A stretch of 64,000 nucleotides of DNA, taken from Paramacrobiotus metropolitanus. Taxonomy: Eukaryota; Tardigrada; Eutardigrada; Parachela; Macrobiotidae. The position numbers and the translations under genes were made by a program. The notes under the pieces were generated by a model, which was not told the DNA's origin, searched no databases, and was given only the letters and a program-made list of their open reading frames with translations. Positions 1 through 11,550 of the stretch are shown here, piece by piece (within the stretch, counting starts at the first letter, position 1; each line of letters starts with the position of its first letter). Where the stretch lies: NCBI RefSeq assembly GCF_019649055.1, contig NW_026570377.1, positions 1 through 64,000 of the forward strand. The letters are read 5' to 3'.

Positions 1-692
1 ATGTATCGTGAGTTAATAATGCTAGAAACAGCGGCAGACTTTCGCTCTTTTCGCTTTTGGTGTCATCAGGTAAACGCACAGTGTGGGTGCTGCAGCAAGC
101 TGCTTCGCCGGTGACAACGGATAAAAGCCGGTGGCACGATTTATCAATTATCCGACAGTAAACACATGCTGTGCGCCTATCTGAATATCGCGCTGCACAC
201 ATGTTTCCGCAGCCAACGGACAAAGGTCACTGCGATGTGTGTATGAAAGAGCAAAAAATTTATATCAATGCCCGCACCAAATTTGTCAAACCAACCGTGC
301 AGTACCGTGTTAGATGTGCGCGACAACATGATCAATGGTAATAAAATTCCAAATAACTACGTATAATCAGCAATGCATCAATAACCACGCTCTGTCCGCT
401 GGTATCATTAACACCAATGCCTAATTAAAATTTTTTATCATGGTAATAGTATATAGAAGTCTGCATTTGGTTGCTGTAAATTAAAATATTTTCGTGTACA
501 AAAGAATTACCCATCGTTTAGCTAAACACATCCTTTCCGCCACTTTTATCTTTTTGTACTGATTTACCTGCTCACAAAAATTTAATTTCCAAAAGTCGTA
601 AACACATAAAATACGCCAATTTTATCAAGTTCATAACACATAATTTTCGGTATGTACTGACTCTGTTATTATTTTATGTTTTTTTTTTTCAG
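1..692. other. 5' flank, probably intron of the mucin gene
   Basis: AT-rich sequence with no supported ORF or RNA gene. It ends in a long T-run followed by AG at 691-692, a good splice acceptor for the first visible mucin exon. The earlier exons, including any signal peptide, must lie to the left of the window. Confidence 0.5.
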
Positions 693-802
693 AGCGCAGG
701 GCTTATTCGAGTATGCAAACTCCCGCTTATACAAGTACGGTGTGCCGCTGCATGGCGACGCTAACTGGACAGCATTGGAGATTGAGCGCCAAAGAGCAAT
801 GT
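693..802 (+). CDS. Small internal exon of the mucin gene
   Basis: A 110-bp exon between a T-run/CAG acceptor and a GTAAGT donor at 803. It encodes about 36 residues beginning AQGLFEYAN and including GVPLHGDANWTALE. It ends one base into a codon, exactly the phase needed by the exon starting at 1082. The composition is unlike the Thr-rich exon that follows, so it may be part of a separate N-terminal domain. I do not recognise that domain. Confidence 0.6.
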
Positions 803-3800
803 GTAAGTTGGAAACTGCGGAAACCTACGAGTAGTACTGTACATGTAAGAGTATACACATTTGTATCTTATGTCAGTGCAGTAAAAAAAGGTATTCAATT
901 ATGCATGCTGCATGCCAATTATTATGTACTCGTACGTTTCTGGGAGAGTATAATTTTACAGTGTAGCTCCAGCGAGCAATTATTATGACATTGCTATGAT
1001 GCTTTGACGTTACGTTGATGAGTGTGCACGCAACAAATATAATTTTCAAAAAGATTTACAGAGTATAATTATTATTTGTAGCGACGACGGCCTCGACTAC
1101 CGTTCGGCCGACTCCTCTCCCAACCACGACTACAACTACCGAAGCCACAGAAGAACCAACAGAGGCACCGGAAACAACTACTACCCCACGAACCACGCGA
1201 CGCACACCGCCAACAACCCGGCGGCCTACCACAACAACCACGACTACTACCGAAGCCACCACGGAAGAAACTACGACGGAGGAGACGACCACCACCACAA
1301 AGGCCACCACGAAACGACCAACAACCAAGAAGCTACCCACAACAACGCGGCCCAGACCGACCACCACCACCACGACCACTACGGAAGCCACTACCACCGA
1401 AGTGACGGAGAGTACCACCGAGCCGGTGGCTGTGATACCGAATGTCATCATCATCAACGGAACCATCGTGGGCAGCATGACACCGATGGTGGTCTCGTTT
1501 ACCGTTAACGGTGTGGCCACGTATTTCTACTATATCACCGTTCTACTGGCGAACGGGCAAATTGTGCCGGTATTGGCGTACGGTGATCCGATGGTTCCTG
1601 ATGCTAATGGATTGATCTCCGGTTATATCATTAATCATTCAATTACTGGGACGGTCACACCCAATCCCACCGACTCCATTTTTATCCGTATTGTGGTACG
1701 GTTGAATAACGGATCGTACGCCATTATGCCGATAGAGACCACGGCCACGGCCACCACGACCACCGGAAGTGTCCTGTACGTCCTTCCCCATCTGTTTAAC
1801 TGGGTCATTCCCACCAATGTTGTCGTTTACATAACCCTGCCGTTTTTCTATGTGAACGGTTCGATAACCGGAATGGTTTCGCAAGAGGTCACCACGACGA
1901 CTGCCGCTACTACGACATCCGCACAGGAGGTCACCGCTAGGCTGAATGTAATCGTGGTACCTGGTGATAGTGATGACCTCACAACCAAAAGAATGGGAAC
2001 AATCGCCACCACAGCTGCGCCGCAGCTTATCAGTTTGGTCACTTTAAATTTTAGTGAAGGAACGACGGAAGCCACTACGATACCGACCACCCATCGATCT
2101 CGAGTTCGCCGTTCCTCCACCACGACCACCGAGTCAACGGAGGCGGCGACCGAAGCCACCACCCATCGGTCCAGACGCCGTCGGTCGTCCACCACTACAA
2201 CAATTAAGCCGGAGGTTGAACCGGAAACAACGCCGGAAGAAACGACCACCACTACCACGACGACACCGGCTCCGAAGATAGTGGTGATCATTCCACAGAC
2301 CACAACGCCGACACCCACGACGACGAGGACGACAACAACCACCACAACGACGACAACGGAGGAGCCAACGACAACTGAAACAACACGCCGAAGCCGGATC
2401 CGCCGGTCATCAACCACCACCACTGAAGCCAGCACTGCGGTTCCCACTGTGGCCACGCCCCGGTTGGTGGTAACGGCCTGGACCAGTGAAGAGACAGTGG
2501 CGCCGGCTCCCACGACAACTGTCGCCCCGATCACCAGCACAAGTAAAATAAATATCGTGGTTATACCGAATAACCAGGTGGAAGTCACAACACCGGCGCC
2601 AGTTGTAGCAACAACGCGATGGACGCCACGCGCCCGTTGGACATTCCCTACCCACGAGGCGGTCACTGTACCCTCTGCCGGAGAAAGCACTACCAGTTCC
2701 TCAAGGTGGTCACGCCGGACACGATGGACGACGACGTCGTCCGCCGCACCAGAAGAAGAAACGACGCAGGCCACTACCCGGCGCTCGAGAATACGCCGAT
2801 CCAGCACGACCACCACCACGCCCGAGTCAACGGCAGCAGTGTTCATCGCCGCGGCCACCACAGCCCCACCCACTACTACCACGCCGAGCAAAAAGCAACC
2901 CAAGATCTTCGATGAACTGTTACCGGCTAACATGACTGTGCCGCCACCTATCGGTAACCTGTCGGATCAGTACACCCGGGTCATCGTCATCCAAGTCCCC
3001 AACGATATGAACGCCTCACTGGCGCAGACACTGAACGAGATGCAGGTGTTACCGGTTGACCGCACCCAGTACACTTCCGTCGGCGATTTCTACCGTCCCA
3101 ACTGGACACCACTGGAACTGAACACGCTGGATAAATCCGCCATACCCGGTGTCATGTACCCGGCATATAAGGAACCGGTGAAGACAAATTTCACGTGTTT
3201 CGGCCGACAAGTGGGCTGGTACGCTGACCCCGAGACGCGCTGTCAGCAATACCACAAGTGTGACGGTAACGGAGTGGAGCCGGTAGATTCGCCGTTATTG
3301 TGTCCCATTGGGACATTGTTCTCTCAGCTGATTCAGACGTGTGTTGTATGGTACGACGTCGCGTGCAGTGGTATCGGTATTGTACCATCACTGGCGATTG
3401 TTTCCGGTACTCAACCAGTTGTTGCGACGGGTCAAGCGGTGCCCGGTAAAATGAACGTGGTGGTACTGGTCGGTGGAAACAGTGCAATTATCCCCGTCAC
3501 TGCGATAACAGTAGCGGCTACCACTACGACGACTACGCCGACAACGACTACTACCACCGCTGCCATCACTACGACGCTTCCCACAGCTACCACCACCACT
3601 ACACCAACTACGACTACAACCGCGGCACGAAATACAACGAAGACTTTGATCTCGAATATTCCCATCAGTATCAGTTTCACTGGAGGAAACCAGAGCCAGA
3701 GCACACTCTTCACACGCCGACACCGAAGTCGATCCACAACTGCAGAAGGAACGACGACAGTAGCACCTGTACCTGCTGCTGAAACGACGCCGGCTCCAAA

Positions 3801-6742
3801 CCTCGCTGTGGTAATTTTACCGGGCGCCCAAGTAACCGTCGCAACCGAGGCAACCACGGCAACTACGGTAATCCCGGTAGTAACAACCACCGAGGCAACG
3901 ACCACCACAGCGTCTACTATCACTGCGACGCCGGCAAGTAACCTCAATATCCTGATTATCCCGGCTGTGAACGGATCCGAAACTCCTGCCGGAAACGCGA
4001 CGGTACCAACCGGAAGAGAGGAGACCAGCAACGGTACGGTGGTACTGAATGGTGGCATAGTGGGCAGCGCGACACCACCGATTGTTATGTTCACTGTTAA
4101 CGGTGTACCGACGTACTTCTACTACATTACCGTCATCCTGGGCAATGGGCAGATGGTACCCATGCTGGCATACGGACCTTCGGTGGCAGCGGGACCATTA
4201 ACGGTGCAGATGGTTGGCGGTGTCGTTAACGGTTCCGTCGTCAACCCAACCATTACCGGCACGGTGACCCCGTTTCCCACCGGTCCATCCACGATTCGCA
4301 TCGTCATCCAGCTGACGAACGGGTCATACGCGATCGTTGCGGTGGAGACCAACGCTACCGCCACGTTGACCAATGGGACAGTGATTCCCGTACTGAGCCA
4401 CTTGTTTGTCTCGTCTCAACCGCCGCCCAACAGTTATATTTACTTGCGGTTCCCTTTCATTTATCTCCCCAGTGGCACCGCGATACCGCTAATTCCCAAC
4501 GCGCCAGTCAACGCGTTTGCTCCGCCGATTATCGTTAACGTCAACAACAACGGCACAATACAAACCATGTACTACGTGACTTTAGTCTTGACCAACGGTA
4601 CATTCGTGCCGGTGTATGCGTACGGTGCGCCGGCCAACATAACTGTCACTAGCACTACGGAGCCGGCGGTCAGCCTAACCATTACCGGCTCGGCATCCGG
4701 AACTGTTACCAACTATCCGGCAATAATTTACCTGAGTAACGGAACATTCGCCACCGTAAACGCTGTCTCCAATGCAACAGCGACAATGGCCAATGGCGCC
4801 ACTGTACCGGTCTTATCAGAAATTCCCGACGAAACCAAGCTAACGCATGAAAGTGTGATCCGTGTGACGTTCCCGTTCGATTACACCGAGAACGGCACCG
4901 CTATAACGTCGCTCAACCTTCCACCAGCCAACGCCTACATAACCCCAACAATAGTAAAGGTCACCATTAGTAATGCAACACAACTGCTGTATCAGACGTC
5001 TATCGTCTTCCAGAACGGTACCGTTGTACCGGCTCTAGCGTACGGAGTCGAAGAGAACGCGAATACAACCCTACCGGAAATTGCTATCAACGCTACCATT
5101 GCGCCACTGGCCACCGGGCAGTCCGTTCTCGTCGTACTTGTGCAGTTGAATAATGGGTCGTACGCGCATGCCACCGTTCACACCAATGCTACAGCCATAC
5201 TGGCTGATGGAACGGTGGCGCCGGTGTTGTCGCAGTTGCCGACCGAAGCCAACGCCATAGCCAACAGCGTGGTCTACAACACGTATCCTTTCGTTTACCG
5301 CACTGACGGTACCGCCGTTCCAATCGTCCCGGTGGTCCCCGGAGCCGCATTCACCCCACCCGTTTCACAGACAGTTACCACCGGAAACGGCACGTCACAG
5401 ACACTGTACCACGTTACCGTTGTCGCGTCTAACGGAACCGTCCTGCCACTGTTCGTAATACAAGCGCCAACTGGTGGTAATGCTACCGGAAACGTCACCG
5501 CACCAGTGAATCCAGCGGCAACTGCCGTGACAACGACAGCCGCCAGTGTGTCAAATGCTTCCGCTATCCCGGTGGTCTTCAACAACCCTGGGTTGTCGTC
5601 GATGACGGTATATATTAAATTAGCCAACGGATCGTTCGCGCCGGTAACCATCAGTTTCACGTCGACGGCAACGTTAAGCGACGGAGCGGTGGTGCCGGTT
5701 CTCTTGCATATTCCCGACGAAACTTCGCTAAACGTTACCAGCGCTGCAGTCCCAACGTTACCGTTTGTTTACTCACCGCAAGGAGATGTGTTGGTGTCAG
5801 GCAACGTAACCACCGAAAACAAAACTGTAGTTTTGCCGGTCATCACGGAAACGGAAAGTACGACGGCAGCCGCTGCGGTAAATGTTGTAGTGGTCGGTGG
5901 GCAAGCGACGATACCAGCTGCCACTATGCCTGCTGTCACCACAACGGAAGGCCCCACCACATGGCACCGTCGAGGCCGCTGGACCACCGAAGCAACTACC
6001 GCCAGTGCGGCAAAGGTCGCGGTGGAAACCTCGACCGTCATTGTAACCGGCAACTTGCCGATAGTAATCACCAACGCCGGAAACGACAGCCATGTCAACG
6101 TCTCCGTGTCTCCGAACGGTACGGCGGCAGTTGCGGTCTCACACACTGGTCCCGTTTTTGTGGGTGGCAGTTCATCGTTGTTTTGAATTCCTCATCATCG
6201 GAAGCGGAAGCAGAGACGACGGCCACAACGACAACCACCCGGGGACGGCGTACACGATGGGCGACCACCGGGGCTCCCACGACGACACTCCCCACACTGG
6301 AACCGACGACGGCCAGACACACGACCCGGCGAGGACGCGGTGGCGTTATTATTGGAGGTGAAACCGCCGCTGCCAGCACCATAGAACGCGTGGCCGGTGG
6401 TACTCGCTGGCAGAGAAGATCCAGATATCCCACAACTGCCGAACCAACCACTGCCCTGGGAGTGGCGGTCACCGAGCACCTGACCACCAGATGGGTGCGA
6501 AGAGGACGATGGACGACCACCGCCGAAACCACTGCAACTGTGGCGCCACTTATTGCCGCGGTACTTAATGTTAACGTTGTTAATAAAATTTGGATGATGC
6601 AGCAAACAACATTTTCATCGGTTGTAAATTATTACAGGTGACCAATGCTAGTGCCCTCAACGTCGTAATCATTCCGGTGCCAGGAGGTCCAGGACACGCT
6701 GCAGCTGAAGCGGAAACCAGCACAATTTCTGCTGCTGAAACG
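693..6742 (+). CDS. Giant secreted mucin-like chitin-binding protein, 5' visible part
   Basis: Exons, from splice sites and phase: ~693-802, 1082-6560 and 6638-6742. The junction at 802/1082 is phase 1 and those at 6560/6638 and 6742/11797 are phase 0. The product has very Thr-rich linkers, typical O-glycosylated mucin stretches, punctuated by Arg-rich clusters such as RRSRIRRSS. One peritrophin-A/ChtBD2 domain lies at about 3184-3360, with six cysteines spaced in the family manner and aromatic residues around the third cysteine. Five copies of an unrecognised Asn-Gly-Thr module lie near 1498-1870, 4081-4525, 4528-4945, 4951-5355 and 5361-5800. The likely role is a chitin-associated extracellular layer (cuticle, gut or eggshell); this is inference. 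Reading continues from one frame into another near 6165-6171. A 1-base deletion is the simplest explanation; an intron 6064-6170 is the alternative, but that stretch looks coding. The N-terminus is off the window. Confidence 0.8.
3184..3360 (+). other. Chitin-binding type 2 (peritrophin-A) domain in the mucin
   Basis: Within the long mucin exon, about 60 residues carry six cysteines with spacings of roughly 14, 5, 13, 12 and 7 residues, including the segment CQQYHKC. This is the ChtBD2 pattern of peritrophins and cuticular proteins, which bind chitin extracellularly. It is the only cysteine-rich domain seen in more than 3,500 residues, so a single chitin anchor carries very long glycosylated arms. 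Confidence 0.85.
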
Positions 6743-7056
6743 GTAAATTTGCTAATTATTTTATTAATTAAGAATTTGTTAAGTATGTAGGCCTGAATGG
6801 TCGCATACTGACTATTACTGAGGCATACTCGGTTATCCGGACGCGTGTGGCGCAGTGTGCGATAGCCGCATTAATCGTACAGTGCACAGGCACTGCGCTG
6901 CGTAATGCGTATTGAATGTGGATACGCGAGTATGCGATCATTTTATCCTACATTGTATTAATTTTTGATTTAAGAACTGTTATTAAAGTCGCTACCGTAA
7001 TGGGAAAGGTCATGACTTATAAACGCCCATTCCATCATTTTTACGTTAAATATATA

Positions 7057-7217
7057 TTAAATTCTTGTGGAAATTCCGTACACTCGAGCGGCAGCGGAGT
7101 TGGGCGTTTGCGGGAAGAACGGGTCGACGGCGCGGCGGCATACGCGAGATCGAAGGTGCAGGTGATGACCTCACCGGTTCGAGTCTCCGATATCCCCACT
7201 TCCGCCCGACTGCCCCC
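7057..7217 (-). repeat. Split direct repeat B2 (3' terminal copy)
   Basis: A 161-bp copy identical by eye to 7514-7674. It forms the 3' end of the element on its coding strand. It begins with TTA at the host boundary and ends in a run of five C. Confidence 0.9.
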
Positions 7218-7291
7218 GTTTATTGCATTGAGTAACATAACAGTTGCGAAAGCAATAACAACAAAGTCCACCATGTAGGGTGGGCGGGTGG

Positions 7292-7516
7292 TAAACGAAA
7301 ACGGTAGAGGAATAAATCGGCAAACTGAACGTATCAGATCGTCAGCACGACTGATCAGAAGGCGAGCAACAGAAAAATCGGGCCGTGTGCACGGCCGGCG
7401 GCAACATTAAACGTTCTCATGCGCAACAAAGAAAGTGGGCCGAGCCGACGTTTAACAAAGCAGTACAGGGAATTTGCCACGAATTTAACTGCACTTAGCT
7501 TGCTAACTGTTCTTTA
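7292..7516 (-). repeat. Split direct repeat A2 (internal copy)
   Basis: A 225-bp copy identical by eye to 11551-11775. It abuts and overlaps repeat B1 by three bases (TTA, 7514-7516). The A2/B1 junction reproduces the sequence expected at the junction of a circular replication intermediate. Confidence 0.9.
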
Positions 7517-7674
7517 AATTCTTGTGGAAATTCCGTACACTCGAGCGGCAGCGGAGTTGGGCGTTTGCGGGAAGAACGGGTCGACGGCGCGGCGGCATAC
7601 GCGAGATCGAAGGTGCAGGTGATGACCTCACCGGTTCGAGTCTCCGATATCCCCACTTCCGCCCGACTGCCCCC
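7514..7674 (-). repeat. Split direct repeat B1 (internal copy)
   Basis: A 161-bp copy identical by eye to 7057-7217. It lies immediately downstream (minus strand) of the tyrosine recombinase ORF, whose stop is at 7682-7684. Confidence 0.9.
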
Positions 7675-7681
7675 AAACAAT

Positions 7682-8596
7682 CTATCCGGTCCGGTAAGGA
7701 TTCAGTGGCACGGGTGGCCCAGCGTGGCGAATGTAGCGGGTGTAACAGTTGCTCCGCCAGCGTCCGGCCAGTTGGATGGCATGGTCAGGCACGTTATTGG
7801 CCGCGGCCGTAGTTGCCGCACCAATGCGGAAACTGTGCGTGCTGATCCGGTCTCTCTCCGGGTGATCCGTGAGAAGGCGAAAGAGGCACTTCTCCACGTC
7901 TGCCCTTGTCACGAACTTGCCGTCTTCGCGCTGCAACAGCGGCCGCTCGTTCGCAGGCTCGGGCACGCGAGCACGGTAATTCCGGTAAGCCTGCACGGGG
8001 CAGACTGAACGTCCAGTCGCCGTCAGCGCGACAGAACTACCCTGCCCCGTCTGGTCCGTCTTTGTGAGCTTCAGCTGCACCGTTAGGCGGTGGCCAACAT
8101 CCACTATGTCCCCCCATAACAAAGTCCGCCGTGGGTCAAAACGGTTAGTAGCGGCTGCTGTTATTTCTCCAATGCGGAAGAAGCCGAAGAACAGGAAAGT
8201 GAACGTCGTCCAGTACAGTGACTGTTCGTACTCTGATATGCGGGCCACTCTCAAAGCGTCCTTCAGATATCGCATGTGCGCCAGTGTCACCGGGAGCCGC
8301 CGGTCTTTTTGTGGCGCTGCCAGACGGCGATAGCCTTCCAGAGCCCTAAGAACGGTGTCGTTGTCCGTGGGGCTTGCTTCATTAAATTCACGGTGGCGAT
8401 TCCGGATGCCGGCAAGGTAAACCGTGGCTGTCCGATAACATTTACTATCTGCGTATAATTTCGCTACAAATTCCGCAACAGTTGCCGGCTTAGCGGGCAG
8501 GGATGCCTCCGATCTAACCGCGCAATATTGCTGGAACTTGTTGAATGCAGCATTGTACGTGGCTCGGGTAGATTCAGCAATATGAGCCTGTAGCAA
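7682..8596 (-). CDS. Tyrosine recombinase of the Ngaro-like element
   Basis: About 304 residues of a phage-integrase-fold recombinase, the enzyme DIRS-order elements use in place of an integrase to insert a circular DNA copy. The N-terminal part (HIAESTRATYNAAFNKF) looks like the SAM-like core-binding domain. The catalytic domain shows the first Arg in FRIGEIT, the HxxR box in HSFR, a following GRW, and the Tyr nucleophile in CYTRYIR near the C-terminus. All expected catalytic positions appear present. No ATG is seen at the start: the open frame extends upstream, overlapping the previous ORF by a few codons in the -1 frame, so it may be translated by frameshifting or internal initiation. Confidence 0.88.
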   Translation of the reverse strand: MLQAHIAESTRATYNAAFNKFQQYCAVRSEASLPAKPATVAEFVAKLYADSKCYRTATVYLAGIRNRHREFNEASPTDNDTVLRALEGYRRLAAPQKDRRLPVTLAHMRYLKDALRVARISEYEQSLYWTTFTFLFFGFFRIGEITAAATNRFDPRRTLLWGDIVDVGHRLTVQLKLTKTDQTGQGSSVALTATGRSVCPVQAYRNYRARVPEPANERPLLQREDGKFVTRADVEKCLFRLLTDHPERDRISTHSFRIGAATTAAANNVPDHAIQLAGRWRSNCYTRYIRHAGPPVPLNPYRTG

Positions 8597-8601
8597 CTCA
8601 T

Positions 8602-9453
8602 TCAGCTCTGGGGATGGCAGAGGGCTGCCCTGAGATCCGGAAAGATGTCGGGACAGTCCACCGGATGTAGCTCTGCCTGTGGCGCTAGTCGTCGGAAGCG
8701 GCTTTGCTGGAAACGAGAGAGCGCATCAGCTATTTCATTATTAATTCCGGCAATATGCTTAAGCGTTAACGTCATGTTCGCGACTGCTGCGGCTTTAACT
8801 AAGCGACGCATGATATCCAGCACCCCGCGGTTAGTTGATCTGAGGTTTTCCCAAGCGTGCGTGGCGCCGGCATTGTCGCAATGGAAGACAACTTTCAAGC
8901 CGGCCAGCTTCTTTCCCCAGACGATCACGCTCAGCAGTATCGGTACCATCTCAAGATACTCAATGCACGGCTGCAGTTCAGTTATCCACAGTGGCCAGTG
9001 GAGCTGAAACCACGCCCCCTGACAATAAGCGCCGAGGCCATGTGTTGCTGAGGCGTCCGTGTACAGGTGCAGCACATCTGACCGCGTCCAGTCCGGCTGT
9101 AAAAAGGATGCGGTGCCGTTCCATGTCGGCAGAAACTCACGCCACCAGCCCAGATCCTTGTGAAAATCGGAGTTTAAGGGATCATTTTGGTGTTCCGGTG
9201 AGTAGATAACAGCATGATCATCCGGCGAGTAAAAGACGACTTGCTGGTACGCACTTCGATGCAAACTGCAGGACTCGAGCAGACTTTGAAGCTGTTGCCG
9301 GGTGCAGAAACGCTGAGATGACCATTCTTCAAGAGCCGCTTGTATCTCATTTTGCTTTCCGGTTGGGAGACTAAGGGTTTGTCTCACAGAGTCGATCAGG
9401 ATGCCCAAGAATATCAGCTGAGTAGCGGGTCCTTCGGTCTTGTCGTGCGCCAA
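8602..9453 (-). CDS. RT C-terminal part and RNase H of the Ngaro-like element
   Basis: The opening residues (KTEGPATQLIFLGILID) are the end of a DIRS-type reverse transcriptase palm/thumb, so this ORF continues the RT begun in the 9414-11489 ORF. The rest carries an RNase H fold: YTDASATHGLGAY gives the first catalytic Asp, ELQPCIEYLEM the Glu, HCDNAGATHAW the second Asp, and NEIADALSR the last Asp. RNase H degrades the RNA template during reverse transcription. It overlaps the upstream ORF by about 40 bp in the -1 frame and has no ATG at the junction. A -1 ribosomal frameshift or a 1-base deletion in this copy would explain it. Confidence 0.88.
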   Translation of the reverse strand: MAHDKTEGPATQLIFLGILIDSVRQTLSLPTGKQNEIQAALEEWSSQRFCTRQQLQSLLESCSLHRSAYQQVVFYSPDDHAVIYSPEHQNDPLNSDFHKDLGWWREFLPTWNGTASFLQPDWTRSDVLHLYTDASATHGLGAYCQGAWFQLHWPLWITELQPCIEYLEMVPILLSVIVWGKKLAGLKVVFHCDNAGATHAWENLRSTNRGVLDIMRRLVKAAAVANMTLTLKHIAGINNEIADALSRFQQSRFRRLAPQAELHPVDCPDIFPDLRAALCHPQS

Positions 9454-11489
9454 AGGACCCCCAGCTCACTGCATATTTGCGACATGGTGCTCATGCACGT
9501 GCTGCACTCGACACTGCCGGGCTTTCCGGCAAAAAAATAATCATCCACGTAGTGAAGCATTGAGCTTAGACCGCTTCTTCTGCGCACTGCCCAGTCAATA
9601 ATCTTTGCGAATTGCTCAAAGATGTAAGGAGAAGATCGTAGCCCAAACGGAAGTACCACGTCGAAGTAGTACTGTCCGTTCCAGCGATACCCGAGCAGAT
9701 TCCAAAGATCGCGCCGCACCGGAATCAGGCGGAATGCTGACTTGACGTCCATTTTCGCCATCAACGCGCCCCGGCCCAAGCTGCTCAAGATGGCAACAGC
9801 ATCGTCGACGGAGCAGTATTCCAACGGAAGCTTATTGACGTCAATGGCATCGTTCACGCTGTCCCCGGTGGGCTGCGATAAATCCATGATGACTCTTACA
9901 GTGCCGTCCTTCTTCAGCCGCGCACCGAGAGAATTCGTAACAAAGTGGGGTAAAGGTGGTGATAAGAACGGTCCGACGCTGTGACCTTTCTCCACTTCTT
10001 TCGTGATGTATTCAGTAACGGCGGCGTTGTGGGTCTTAGCGGTTGCCGCATTGGGAGTGTACCGTTCTTTCTGCGGTCCATCATAGAAAATATGCGCACC
10101 GTGTGCCAGCGTGTCCAGTATAAACGACACTACTGACGCATCAGGATACTCAGTGAGCAGTTCGGCGAAAGCGGTGGTGCGCAGTGGTGTAGTCGCTCTC
10201 GCCGGCACTGTCAGCTCAGGTACCAACTTTGGTGCAGTTAACTGCGCGGTGGTTCGACTCCCGCATCGCGAACAGGAGTGTTGCCGGCCGGCCTTGCAAG
10301 GAGTGGTGCAGCCGCCGAAATTGAAGTTACGGCAGATTTCTCCGTCCGCGGCGGAAGCGGTCCGAAAGGGCTGCCCGTACCCCGGCTGTCCTTTACGCGG
10401 TAGCGGGCAGCTCTTAATAAAATGCCCAGGCATACCACAGTTGCGACACTTGTCGTCCGCTTTCCGGTTTTTATCTTGACGACTACCAGCATCTGTGCGT
10501 TCTTTTTCGTGACGTGGAGGAGCATCCGTGGTGTTGCGGAGCGGATTCTGGATGCAGTCGATGTATGTGTCCTCATGCTGATGCGCCCATAGTTCATACT
10601 CCCGCGGGTGGCTGGTCATGAATGCACGGAACTGCCTGTCGTACTCCAGCCAGTTTGCGGTCGGGACCCCACGCTCGGCATACGACGCAATAATAGCCAA
10701 ATACTTGAAAAATTTAGCGCTTAACTGCGGGGCGACAGTGATGCGATATTCCGAGAACACAGAAAATGCACCTGCCCACGATGAAAAAGAATCAATGCTG
10801 ATTTTACCGTCTTCCGGGGTAATGGTCATCTTCCCATCCACAAAGCTTAGATTTGACTGCAATTTCTTGGGCTTTTCCACTCTGTTGCGTCGCAGCAGCA
10901 AGTCAAAATCCACGTATTCAGTGAGGTCCAGCAGTTTCTTCCGCAGCTTTTTATCCGGTATGGCCGGGAGCTGGTGATTTGTCTGGTCCGAGACAAATGG
11001 CTGCGTAGAAGGTTGTCCCGAATGGCCAAACATATCGGGGCGGTTGCCATGGCGCTGCAGTACTGCACTGTCTTCTGGCAAGCTCTCATCGTCGCTACCC
11101 TGTTCGGAGGATGAGGTAACACTTTCCTTACCTCGCTTCCGACGCTTCGCCTTTTTTCCATTGTCTGCCTTGCTTGTGGAGTCCACCTGGTGCACGATTC
11201 TTCCGAAATCGTCGCCAAGCTGGATCCGCAAATTAGATGACGGCGAAAGCGGCCGGGCGGCCTGCGGTGGCTGGTTTTTTACAATGGCAATCAACGAGTC
11301 CATCTGTTGCTGGTGTTTTTGCTGCTGCTGAAAAATGGACTGGAGAGTGGGCTCCAACAACTGAACTTCGGCAGGCTCAGGGCGAACGATGACGCTCTTC
11401 AAGCGCTTCGCGGGCGCTGTTCCACGAGGTTTTCCGACAGCACGACGCGGTTTCTTGGCTGTCTTCTTGCTTCTCGTGGATGGAGGCAT
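9414..11489 (-). CDS. Gag-reverse transcriptase fusion ORF of the Ngaro-like element
   Basis: 691 residues from an ATG at 11489. Residues 1-340 are Gag-like: a basic N-terminus (PPSTRSKKTAKKPRR), a Gln-rich stretch, then a globular part. A CCHC zinc knuckle (CRNCGMPGHFIKSC) sits near residue 347 and a second Cys/His cluster near 385-410, as in DIRS gag proteins. Reverse transcriptase follows from about residue 440: MDLSQP, then MDVKSAFRLIPV with the first catalytic Asp, then PFGLRSSPYIF, then YVDDYFF with the catalytic YVDD pair near 9541. The ORF ends inside the RT domain and the domain resumes in the next ORF in the -1 frame. Gag and RT are therefore in one frame here. Confidence 0.9.
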   Translation of the reverse strand: MPPSTRSKKTAKKPRRAVGKPRGTAPAKRLKSVIVRPEPAEVQLLEPTLQSIFQQQQKHQQQMDSLIAIVKNQPPQAARPLSPSSNLRIQLGDDFGRIVHQVDSTSKADNGKKAKRRKRGKESVTSSSEQGSDDESLPEDSAVLQRHGNRPDMFGHSGQPSTQPFVSDQTNHQLPAIPDKKLRKKLLDLTEYVDFDLLLRRNRVEKPKKLQSNLSFVDGKMTITPEDGKISIDSFSSWAGAFSVFSEYRITVAPQLSAKFFKYLAIIASYAERGVPTANWLEYDRQFRAFMTSHPREYELWAHQHEDTYIDCIQNPLRNTTDAPPRHEKERTDAGSRQDKNRKADDKCRNCGMPGHFIKSCPLPRKGQPGYGQPFRTASAADGEICRNFNFGGCTTPCKAGRQHSCSRCGSRTTAQLTAPKLVPELTVPARATTPLRTTAFAELLTEYPDASVVSFILDTLAHGAHIFYDGPQKERYTPNAATAKTHNAAVTEYITKEVEKGHSVGPFLSPPLPHFVTNSLGARLKKDGTVRVIMDLSQPTGDSVNDAIDVNKLPLEYCSVDDAVAILSSLGRGALMAKMDVKSAFRLIPVRRDLWNLLGYRWNGQYYFDVVLPFGLRSSPYIFEQFAKIIDWAVRRRSGLSSMLHYVDDYFFAGKPGSVECSTCMSTMSQICSELGVLWRTTRPKDPLLS

Positions 11490-11550
11490 CGTTAGTGGGT
11501 TTCACAAAGGAAATGAAAATCTGAATTGTAGACTTATCTAACTGTAGACT

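Noticed and set aside
1056-2933. Long Val-rich minus-strand ORFs opposite the mucin (e.g. 1848-2933, 361 codons)
   Set aside because: They are the antisense reading of Thr-codon repeats (ACC/ACG), giving artificial Val runs with no domain.
3432-4094. 220-codon minus-strand ORF opposite the mucin
   Set aside because: Same cause: antisense of a Thr-rich exon; Val-rich and featureless.
6064-6170. Possible 107-bp intron explaining the mucin frame change
   Set aside because: ATA|GTAATC and GGCAG fit in phase, but the stretch keeps the coding-like composition and NGT style of the gene, unlike the AT-rich true introns; kept only as an alternative.
5797-6605. Several overlapping ORFs on both strands at the end of the long mucin exon
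   Set aside because: Shadows of the mucin. Only the frame giving the RGRRTRW and TTT-type sequence continues the gene after about 6171.
7160-7210. tRNA-like B box (GGTTCGAGTC) in repeat B
   Set aside because: No matching A box or cloverleaf could be built, and the sequence belongs to the retrotransposon repeat.
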